Assembly: GCA_033557685.1 (NCBI GenBank)
Contig: JAWQRN010000101.1
Coordinates: forward strand, 1-38,756
Direction: 5' to 3'
Source of the DNA: Sperchopsis tessellata
Lineage: Eukaryota; Arthropoda; Insecta; Coleoptera; Hydrophilidae
DNA: 38,756 nucleotides
A program made the translations under genes and the position numbers. Below, one piece after another: positions 1-8,960 of this stretch. Below the pieces are notes generated by a model. The model searched no databases. It was not told the DNA's origin and was given only the letters and a program-made list of their open reading frames with translations. Within the stretch, counting starts at the first letter, position 1; every line of letters begins with the position of its first letter.

Positions 1-1498
1 GTACAAAGTGATGCACTTCCTGATGTTGAACTCTTGGAATTTTACAATAGTAATGTTTTGCCGTGTGTCACCGAGTCTCTTATTTTCAGTGAAGTGTCCG
101 AATTTGAAATTTCTAAAGTTATTTCAATCATTTCTTCTAATTCGGTAGGAACGGATGGGCTGAGTATGTATATGATCAAACTTTGTTGCCCGCTACTATT
201 ACATTATATCCCACGCATTGCATTTCAAGTTCTGCATTTCTTTCTATATGGAAACAGAGTGTTGTGCTTCCTTTGACCAATAGCAAGGGTGTTTCTTCTT
301 TTTCCGACTCAAGGCCCATTAGTAGGTATTCGATAGGGATCTAATTAAAAGCCATTTAAGTAAATGTAACATTTTACCTCCTACACAATATGGGTTTCGT
401 GCTGGCTACGGATGTTCTACTGCATTGTGGAGTGTCACTGATGACATTGTTCGCTCCATTAATGATGGAAAGCTGATTGCATTGATGTTGCTTGACTATT
501 CTAAGGCTTTTGACATAATTAACCATCAATTATTGCTATTGATTCATCATTACATTGGCCTATATTGGCCAGTTCATTAGTTTTTTTTTAGTATTTTAGT
601 AAAAGGAAATGGAACTTTAAACTTTTAGATTAGATTTCCCTCCCCGCGGTTTTCGGCTCGGAAGTACTACAGGGTTCGATTCTGGAGCCATTGCTATCCG
701 TCGGTAGTTGTAAGTTTTGTATGTACGAATAGATTCTGATGTGGATGAAAGTGTCTACGTTATCAACGAAGATTTTTCTAACCTTATCCACCTTTCTAGG
801 AGACATAATCTACATATTAATCTTTTGAAATCGCCCGAAATTATATTTGGTAGCAATCGAGCTCGTGAGAGTATCGTGCCTGTATTTAATATATCTATCG
901 ATAGTACTGTTTTATCTATAGCTACATAAATTAAAAATCTGGGAGTATATATGGACTCAGATTTGCATTTTAAGGTGCACATGGCTAGAATGATTCAAAT
1001 ATCGTATTTCACTACTATTTTCCCATAGGCATGGCTTCAATCGGCAATTACAAATTGTATTATGTATCTCCCTGATACACTCTAACTTCAATTATTGTGA
1101 TGTTGTTTATCACTGTTGTTTGGATTTTACTGCCAGTCGTCTTATTCAGAGAGTACAAAACTCATGCCTGAGGTTCATTAACGGTATCCGTCATGGACAG
1201 CATATTACACATACTCTGCTTCGGGCAGATAGTTGAAGTCTCCATTCAGTTCGATTGATTCATAGAATAGTTAGTAATAAGACGCCTCCCTACCTATATC
1301 GGAAGACACTTTTTAGATCTGATGTACATAATATTAATGTTAGGCACAGGAATACTATTACGATCCCCAGGCATAATTTGGAAACATTTAAAAGATCATT
1401 TTCCTACAGTAATGCTTATTTTTTCAATAGTATACCATTACATATTAGATCGAAACCTGTGTCAGCATTTAAAAGACATTTGATTACGTTACTTTAGA
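1..1498 (+). mobile_element. CR1/Jockey-type LINE, reverse transcriptase relic (3' part)
   Basis: This is the ORF2 reverse transcriptase of a non-LTR retrotransposon, entering from beyond the left edge. Pieces of the family pattern appear in order in shifting frames. A fingers segment with GTDGLS lies near 150-170 and a DSRPIS-like segment near 305-325. FRAGYGCSTAL lies near 390-425. Palm motif A, LLDYSKAF, is at about 487-510 with its first catalytic Asp kept. A QGSILEPLL motif B lies near 670. The C-terminal domain ends at 1497 with SFSYSNAYFFNSIP and SAFKRHL, typical of the clade. The YADD box is gone: YVRI stands at 720-731 where it should be, so the polymerase is dead. At least four frameshifts or stops are present. 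The 3' flank to about 1.8 kb is probably its 3' UTR. Clade assignment (CR1 versus Jockey) is uncertain; LINE RT identity is secure. Confidence 0.88.
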
Positions 1499-1917
1499 AC
1501 CAAGAAGTTGATTGAATTATTATTCTTTTCCTAAATCCTCTATCTCTCGAATATTATAATCTTAAATGTGTGTCAACCGTCAGCTGACAGTTTTTCCGTT
1601 TTTTGTTTGTTATATTTTACAAATGTTGGTGTGGGTGTGTGTCAACATGTGTATGTGTATGGTAGTGTATATATTTACCTTTAGATTGCAAAAGTGGCAG
1701 AATTCTTGTTTTCAAGGGGTGAGTGGAAGAACAGAAGACTAAATCATTGTGGTTAGTCTAAACCCTCCCCTATTAGCCCATAAATGTTTTGAATATGTTT
1801 TATGACGTCACAATGTAAACTATCACCAATAGCCAAAATATCATTTTGGAACGAAAGTTATCTAATTTTTGTTGTGTTAAATGTTAAACTTAAATTATAT
1901 TAGATTTAGAACAAAAC

Positions 1918-2150
1918 TAAGTACTGCTTATTAAATATAATAGACTTCCACGGTTAGTATCTGTATGAATGTTGTTTTCGGGTGGAGACCGTGTAGAGGC
2001 TCTGACAAGTGCTGACGTTTCGTCCACTGTTGCAAAGGACACTTTCACTGAACAGTGCAGTGAATTTATTCCAACAGTGGACGAAACGTCGGCACTTGTC
2101 AGAGCTTCTACATGGTATCCACCGGAAACAACATTCATACTGTACTGCTT
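1918..2150. repeat. Inverted (hairpin) copy A of the GACGAAACGTC repeat family
   Basis: Two arms of about 69 bp, 1963-2032 and 2072-2140, are reverse complements at roughly 90% identity with about a 39 bp loop. Each arm contains GACGAAACGTC (minus at 2014-2024, plus at 2080-2090) next to a GTCCACTG/CAGTGGAC stem sequence. The left arm extends to about 1918 with sequence shared by the copy near 25.5 kb. Open frames across this block merely read the palindrome in several frames and are not genes. Most likely these are two head-to-head ends of one mobile element; I infer a Penelope-like source. Confidence 0.8.
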
Positions 2151-3560
2151 TGTGATCCAAATTCTATACTTCGTTTAGACGGCAACGGATTATTTGAGAA
2201 TATTGCTTGCTGATGTTCACTAATGAGCGTGAAATATATACAAGTAATTTAATCTTTACTATTATTCTCCTAATATTTGAGAAACCTGATTGTCCAATGT
2301 TTTGAAAATAATACCTTGATTTGCGAAATCAAATTGATAAAAACTTGAAAATCTGAATCTGATTTACTTACAATGAATTAAATATAAAATATAAACATAA
2401 TCGTAGCTTAAATACGTAATCTACCATATTGAACAGCTCATAAGTGTCAAATTATTCTGGTAGAATTTTCATCATACATTAATATAGGTCTAATTTTAAG
2501 AAAATTTAAATTTCTTCTAGCGTAACATACAATTACAACAGTACACAGATTAGAAATCCTGGAATTATAAAATTATAGACAACTAAAAAAGAGGAATGAG
2601 CTTTATTAATATTGTATACATGTTCTTAGAAACTGGATAATACAATGGCATGAAAATTAATGACCCAAAAAATGCAGTACAATTTATTTTGTTTTTAACA
2701 AATATTTCGTTTTAAATGAAGTTGACTTTCCAGAAATGTCTTGCCTTAATAACGAAACTGTAAAATGTAAGGATTTTTAGTAAAGAACCTTTATCATTTT
2801 ATATTACACTAAATAAGATTATTAACATTACATAAAGCGGAAATTAAAAATGCATTTTATAGTTAGTTACAAAAAAAGATTACAAAAGTAAACAGTGGAT
2901 CTCAATTTGAACAATAAACTCAACTATTCATAAAATATGCATTGTTAAAAGTTACCGAAGCGTTAATTAATGTACGGCATTTTAAATAGAATTTAAAAAT
3001 TAATAAAGCAATGCGAAGGATAGGCGCCTATACACAAATTAATGCGCAAATAGCTTGCTGTAAAACAATGATTTCATTAATTATGAAATTATGCCATGGC
3101 TCTGGAAGAGTTTTAATCGTTTTTTCGAAAACCAGAGCATCAGCATATCCTCTTCAATTTTCGTACAGTATGCTATTTGGACTCGTCCTACGAATACGTT
3201 TTAGCATGTTTAATGAATTTCAAATTATAGATCAAATCCCATTCGTTTTTATTCTTCAATTTTCATCCACTCTGCTGTCTCATCAGTTGTTTCATCGAAT
3301 GGACTTATGAAATGGAAAGAACAATTAAGTACTGCAAATATATTCAAATAAAAAATTTTGCTACATATTATTTATTCCAATGACGAAATTGCAGATCTTG
3401 GACAATTCACAACTAAGTATTCTAATTGTTATCGTTTAGTTCTTATAAATACTCATAACACACATAACGTTTACATAATAATGTTTTTAGAAATATCTTA
3501 GATATAAAGCCAATTTTACAACTTCTTTATGATACAGGGAAATAAATCTAAAATATCTTT
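2151..3560. other. AT-rich stretch without recognised gene
   Basis: Very AT-rich sequence with scattered short frames. A 99-codon frame at 3011-3310 has no recognisable domain and a skewed composition. I see no splice-supported gene, RNA gene or clear repeat structure here. Confidence 0.5.
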
Positions 3561-3564
3561 CAAT

Positions 3565-4832
3565 TGGTACGCCTGAACTTTGACAGTTGATTGTGGTTAT
3601 GTTTGAGTTGACATTCTGCGACGTTTGTGTTCTGTTATAGCTGACATTTAATAATAGAAAAGTTTACGATTCAACAATGCGTCAAAATTGTAAACAATTA
3701 TTATCAAAATTCGTCCTCTGTTCGCCAACCTTTCCGCGAGCTACGTGGAATTTATGCACGACGTGACCGTCCTATCGAGAGCGCAATTCAACGACTAATC
3801 ACAAAATTCTAGGAAACTGGTTCAGTTGCTGATTGAGCAGTACCTGTGCAACGCCGAAACGTTCGATCGAACGAGAAAATTGCTGCTGTTGTTGAAAGTG
3901 TACATGAGAACAGAAATCTCTCAGTTTTTCGCCATTCACAAGGAGTCCGCCTTTTCGCGACTTCAGCTTGTCGAATTTTGCGGAAAGACTTGGTCCTTAA
4001 TCTGCACAAGATTCTATTGACTCTAACTAAAGCTGAAAGATCACGGTACTTGTCGGACGTTCACTGACTGGATCCTAGAGAGGTTGGAAACGGATCCTAA
4101 TTTTGGCGAAAAAATCAGCTTCAGCGACAAAACGCATTTTTGGCTAAATGGTTTCGCAAACAAGCAAAATTGTCAGATCTAGGACGATGTCAATCCACAA
4201 CAGTTCCAGGAGCTTCCTTTGCATCCAGAAAAACTTACTGTTATGTGTGGATTTTGGTCGGGTGGTGTCTTCGGGCCTTACTTCTTCGAAGACGCGAGAG
4301 GAAAGACGGTGACGGTCAACGGCGAGAGGTATCGAGAGATGATAATCAATATTTTTTGTCTATAACTGGATGAGATGGACTTAGACGACATGTGGTTACA
4401 GCAAGATGGAGCTACATGCCACACAGCAGGTGAGACAGTGGAGTTATTGAGGAAAAAGTTTCCAGGTCGCGTTATTTCGAAAAGAGGTGACATCAATTGG
4501 CCCCCAAGATCATGTAATTTAATGCCCTAAGATTTTTTTGTTTGTGGCTACGTTAAATCTCTGGTCTATGCCAATAAACCAGCAATACTTAACGATCTGG
4601 AGAACAACATCATTCGAACCATTGCTGAAATCCAGCCCGATTTATGCCGAAAAGTCATCGCAAATGGGGTCTCTCAGATCAACTTCTGCAAACGCAGCCG
4701 CGGAGGCTATTTGAACGATGTTATCTTTAAAACGTAATGGCACTGAATGTACTTCAATTCGCAATAAAGATTTTCGCCGTACCTGACATAGAACTCTCTT
4801 TATTCAATTTTAAAGATCAGGTGTTCTTATTG
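3565..4832 (+). mobile_element. Tc1/mariner-superfamily (IS630-type) transposon with decayed transposase
   Basis: A cut-and-paste transposase of the IS630-Tc1-mariner superfamily is read in several frames. A helix-turn-helix part lies near 3.67-4.0 kb. The first catalytic region SDKTHFWLNG is near 4120-4150, with Asp kept but the usual Glu replaced by Lys. QQDGATCHTA follows with Asp codon 4405-4407. The third motif WPPRSCNLMP has the expected catalytic Asp replaced by Asn at codon 4516-4518, 36 residues after the second Asp. A stop follows three codons later. The C-terminal stretch ends near 4737 with RSRGGYLNDVIF. Imperfect ends are visible: ACGCCTGAACTTT near 3569-3581 resembles the complement of AAAGATCAGGTGTTC near 4813-4827. 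Frameshifts and stops make it inactive. The family is secure; the subfamily is not. Confidence 0.88.
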
Positions 4833-4924
4833 GTAATAAATCTAGAAAATGATAATAAATCTAGAAAAAAACACAGAACATAATCTTTAGTTTAGGCAAA
4901 AGTATTAACAAGACAGTTTGTGAG

Positions 4925-5500
4925 CTTCTAGGGTTTTAATTAGATTGGCATTGACATGACAGTATCACATACGAAAACTACGCAACAAACTATCGTCAGT
5001 GACATTCTTATTGCGACAACCAATAAAAAATGTTTATCACAATTATCTTCAGCCGGCATACTATGGAGTTGTTCATAGTGTTATGGTGCATGGTGTTCTG
5101 TTCTTGGGTCTATCTTTCTATGCTAGTGAGGTATTCGTTGCATACAAAACAGTTATTCGTCTGATCACTAGGAGTGGCTGTTATGTCGTATGCAGTCATA
5201 TTTTCAAAGTAACAGGAATACTTCCATTGGCATGTATTTATATCTTGGAGTGTTTGCTATATGTAAAACAGACACCAAAAGACTTCCAATTATTTATTCA
5301 CCCACACTGCATACGCTGTGCCTATAATATGAGATTACCACATGTTAGCCTTAGTAAGAGTTTAACATCATACCGTTATCTTGCCTATAAATTGTATACC
5401 AAGTTGCCTGAAGTATATAGGACTTTAAACACAAGATATATTGTGTGTTTCTTTAGTTTTTCTTTTAGTTTGTACTGTACCATTGAATTGAATTAATTTT
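4925..5500 (+). mobile_element. LINE reverse transcriptase C-terminal end (CR1/Jockey type)
   Basis: A 165-codon frame at 4999-5496 matches the C-terminal thumb/connection region of non-LTR reverse transcriptases: a YYGVVHSVM stretch, a GVLFLGLS stretch (usually YGI.FWG), a segment equivalent to QKKAIR, then YILECLLYVK and H..R near the end. Continuing upstream in another frame, HIRKLRNKLS near 4970-5000 and LDWH near 4942 match the LG..LD..L.W..H motif, so a frameshift lies just before the open frame. The catalytic palm is missing, so this is a 5'-truncated copy, the usual LINE outcome. The unbroken 165 codons suggest a younger insertion than its neighbours. A run rich in TTA and TAA triplets follows near 5520-5575 and may be the 3' tail. 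It sits about 100 bp beyond the transposon on its left. Confidence 0.8.
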
Positions 5501-5579
5501 CCTTTCTTTAAAGAACTATGTTATTATTATGTATATCTTCTATCTATAAATAATAATAATAGTTATTATTATTATGGTA

Positions 5580-7510
5580 ATATAATATATTAAAAATTGA
5601 AAGACCATAATCTTTATATCCTGAATTCGAGTAAGGAAGGAATATAAAATTTTATAGTTGTAAAAGAAGCTTAAAATAAGCACCCTGCGAAAGACCAACG
5701 CCGTCTGTTAAGACGTGATTTTTAAATTTCAGAATGGTAATAATATTGTACATTAGATCCCATTTACAATTCAAAATATTATGTTGCAACTTTTAAAAGA
5801 ACTAAATTTGGATTGTCTGTTTGATATATAAAAAGTTGACATTAATTTATAACCTAATTTCAGTTTATTTCAAATATATTAATATGAAGTATTTTACTAA
5901 TTGTAATACAGACTAAACAATTTAAATTAATAACTTCTACATATTTTAAATTAAATGTTCACAAGCTACATTAATAAGTGTTAATTTCATGAAAAGCTAT
6001 TTCAAAGATATTCATGATTTTAGTACATTAAAACATTCCTAAATTGAGTTATGCGAATGTACATTATGTCCTTGTTTTGATATATCTAAATGAAAGATGT
6101 GTCAACATTTTAGTAAAATTTATAACATCAACAATTTGGAATGAAAAAATAGAATTAGAGTCAAGTATTTCCCAACTTAATGGATTTAATATCGCAGTTT
6201 TTTTAATGGCAATATTTGGAGGAACGGCTAGTCTACAATATAAAAATGTTATTTATCTATGACTGTGACAACAAGCCTATTATGTGTTTTCTAGATAGAT
6301 ATTGTACATGAAAATAAAAACACTTTCAGAATTTGATTTTTTCTGTCTACTATAAGCATTTCTTCAACATTTCCGCTTCAATTTTTCCAGACCTTTTAAT
6401 TTTCCTTCTTAAACCATTGCCGTCATCAAGTACGGATAGTTTTATTTCAAACATAACTTAATCTAGGACTGAGCGCGAGAATATTTATGTTTCCTGTTTT
6501 GTTGGAAATTTGTTAGGAAATTTATGAAAACGGAAAAAAGGGAACATAAAGTTAATGGTTAATGCGAAGCGAAAAAACTCTTAAGTCTTCCTGTTTCCTT
6601 GAAAGGATAAATAATTTAAATCTTCCTTAGCAATGCCGATTATAAGAATTTGATTAAAAATTGTACGGCTTGTAAGCTTGGAAGGTTTCTGAATCAGAAA
6701 ATACTGAAACTCTTAATTGAGTTGGATATCGGTATATCAAATTTATGGTCTAGCAGATCTACATTTCAGATATCATCAACAATTTCATTTTTTGCGATCT
6801 GATTTTCTCATTAAAATTTTACATCTACATAAATCTCTTTGCCAAGATATGCTTACCTGTACATTCGTCGTTTAAAAACTGCAAAGGTCAAAGTAAATTC
6901 GACTAAATTTTTCCGAAAATGCATTTATTCAGAAGTTTTGAAATATTTGGAATATGTCTAAACCAGACTCGTCTAAACGCTCACTACAGGCATTGATACA
7001 TACTACATGCAGTATTAATCGTTAGTTTGTAATTATTCGATAGTTTCAATAGTAATCCAGGACTCTCGCATAAACCACTAGTGCGACATAGATTATTATA
7101 TGTAACAGGAGCAGACCTTTAGGGAGATATGGCTATTTCCTGCAAAACATTTCTTTCCTTCAGATATATTATTAAAATTAAATACAATCACGAAAATCCA
7201 TAAATATTATATTTTGATATTGACCAAATATACACTGTTAGAAGAGTAATAGTTATTATATGTTTTAATATCTACTATTTAGTTATTTTATATTTTATAC
7301 GATCTCTGCAAATATTGAGTTACCCAAAATAGTACTATAAGTAATATAAATAAAGAGAGAATTAATGAAAGGAAACTAGTCTTGAAATGAGCTAAAAGTT
7401 ATTGTAAATAAGGAACGAGTTGATAATGACTATAAAAACTATGTCTAGTTTAATGGAAGTACTTACTATATTTATTTTAGTTTTATTGTTAAGTGTTCTT
7501 ATGATGTTCG
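5580..7510. other. AT-rich stretch without recognised gene
   Basis: No recognisable protein domain, RNA gene or clear repeat was seen. A 72-codon frame at 6044-6262 has no match I know and no supporting context. Confidence 0.5.
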
Positions 7511-7512
7511 GT

Positions 7513-7580
7513 TAGCACGTACATTGATAAGTACCTCGAGTCCTAGATTTAAGCTTAGGCTTAAACATGCCATCCCGTTG
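7513..7580 (+). repeat. Direct repeat R1, left copy
   Basis: The block TAGCACGTAC..TGATAAGTACCT.GAGTCCTAGATTTAAGC recurs, diverged, at 8892-8960 in the same orientation, 1.38 kb away. Either diverged terminal repeats of one short element or two copies of a dispersed repeat. Confidence 0.65.
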
Positions 7581-7585
7581 ATTTA

Positions 7586-7975
7586 TTATGATACATTTTT
7601 ATCTTCAGGTTTTCTGAAAGATAACCGTATGTTGACTTTTGCTTGGCCGACGTTTCGTCCACCGTTGCAGTGGACATTATCAAGACCTGTAGTTCTGAAA
7701 AGTGATAGATATAGGTGCCGACCAGCTCTAAAAAGTGCTAATAATAAATAATATAAATGTATTTCTTGACTAGCACTTTTTAGAGCTGGTCGGCACCTAC
7801 ATCTAGCACTTTTCAGAGCTACATGGCAATCTATAATTAGCACTTTTAAGAGTTACAGGTATTAATAATATCCCCTGCAACGGTAGACGAAATGCTGGCA
7901 AAAACAAAAGCCAGCACACGGTTATCTCCCAGAAAATTTGTAGAAATTTACTGTGGCGGTGGAAGTCTACACACT
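7586..7975. repeat. Inverted copy B of the GACGAAACGTC family with short tandem units
   Basis: The left arm (about 7590-7740) and right arm (about 7768-7970) are inverted relative to each other. On the minus strand, 7646-7685 reads TTGATAATGTCCACTGCAAC then GGTGGACGAAACGTC, which can form an 8 bp stem (GTCCACTG/CGGTGGAC, one G-U pair) with a CAA loop followed by GAAACGTC. The right arm holds the degraded equivalent at 7862-7900. The right arm also carries three spaced units of TAGCACTTTT.AGAG at 7770, 7803 and 7838, a period of about 34 bp. The left arm has two. This resembles the complex inverted ends of Penelope-like elements, which is inference. Confidence 0.7.
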
Positions 7976-8890
7976 GAACAATACATATTCTTTATAATGG
8001 TTCAATTTTGATTTATCAGTAAGTATTTATAAATATAATACACAATAATTAATAAACAAACAAAAGTTGAATCACAGTAAAATCTGTCCAGTAATCACTT
8101 GTGTTGTACAACACCCCCCAGTTGGCGTCATCGTGGTCGATTTCCATACTACTCATTTCACAATACCGGAGTTGGTCTTAATGGAGACGACTCTGGTGGA
8201 ACTGTCCTTCCCAGGATGAAGTTTACTTATCCTACCCAGGAGCCACTGCTGGGGAGGAACGTTGTCTTCTTTTATAAGGACCACCGATCCCACTGTATAC
8301 CGGCTGATGGTTTATTATATTTGGATCTTTGCTGTAGCGACTACAAATATTCCTTGCGTCAGCGAGTCCAGAAGTGTTTTTGTTCAGCGTATTGCTAACT
8401 CAATAAATGAGTTTTTGGAAATAAAAAGACCGGTTCTACTAGGGCCGTTAGTGGTTCTACAATTAAAAAATGACCCGGAGTAAGAAAAAAAAGATCGTTA
8501 GGATCAGTTAAAATTGGTCATAAGGATCTGGAGTTAAGGTATTCCTCGAATTTTGCTAATTTGGTATTCATCAATTCGAGTCCAATGTTCTTCCCAACAA
8601 CCACCGAAGGTTGGCGATCGTGGTGGAATAAAATACCAAGAGATATTATTTGGTGTTAGGGCGTCATATGGGCTCCTTTAAAATATGTGGCATTATCCGA
8701 GAAGAAATCGGTAACACCCACGCATTGAAATAAATCTTCTTAAAGCGGCTAAAAATGATTTTGCTGATAGTGCGTCTGAATTTATTTTAAGACTGTTTTA
8801 AACATGTTAATGAAATATAAGACAAGACTACCTAGAAGGACAATGACACCTTCAGTGGTATATGCGGGGGGTGCTGGAGACTCTAAAATG
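7976..8890. other. Unassigned segment between R1 repeats
   Basis: A 99-codon frame (8099-8398) and an overlapping 73-codon frame (8262-8483) lie in less AT-rich sequence than the surroundings. I recognise no domain. The segment 8540-8650, with CCGAAGGTTGGCGATCG, has the look of a repeat end but I cannot assign it. A G-rich GCGGGGGGTGCTGG lies near 8864-8878, just before the right R1 repeat. Confidence 0.4.
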
Positions 8891-8891
8891 G

Positions 8892-8960
8892 GCTAGCACG
8901 TACAATGGCTGGTACCTAGGGTCCTAGATTTAAGCATATGTTTTAAAGATGTCCTACCTG
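8892..8960 (+). repeat. Direct repeat R1, right copy
   Basis: Diverged copy of the block at 7513-7580; both share TAGCACGTAC and GTCCTAGATTTAAGC. A purine-rich run just upstream would suit an LTR reading, but no primer-binding site or pol domain was found between the copies. Confidence 0.65.

Noticed and set aside
1917..2178. Three overlapping frames of 68-73 codons
   Set aside because: They read the two arms of the hairpin in opposite strands; the similar peptides are a consequence of the palindrome.
3011..3310. 99-codon frame, and a vague copia gag-like look on the opposite strand
   Set aside because: No zinc knuckle or other diagnostic motif; similarity is limited to a few residues such as LP and acidic Trp-containing pieces.
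3541..4844. AATAAATCTA on both sides of the transposon as a 10 bp target duplication
   Set aside because: Tc1/mariner elements duplicate TA; the word is a common AT-rich string here and occurs again at about 4855, so it is likely chance.
6044..6262. 72-codon frame as a small gene
   Set aside because: No domain, no context, and of a length expected by chance in DNA of this composition.
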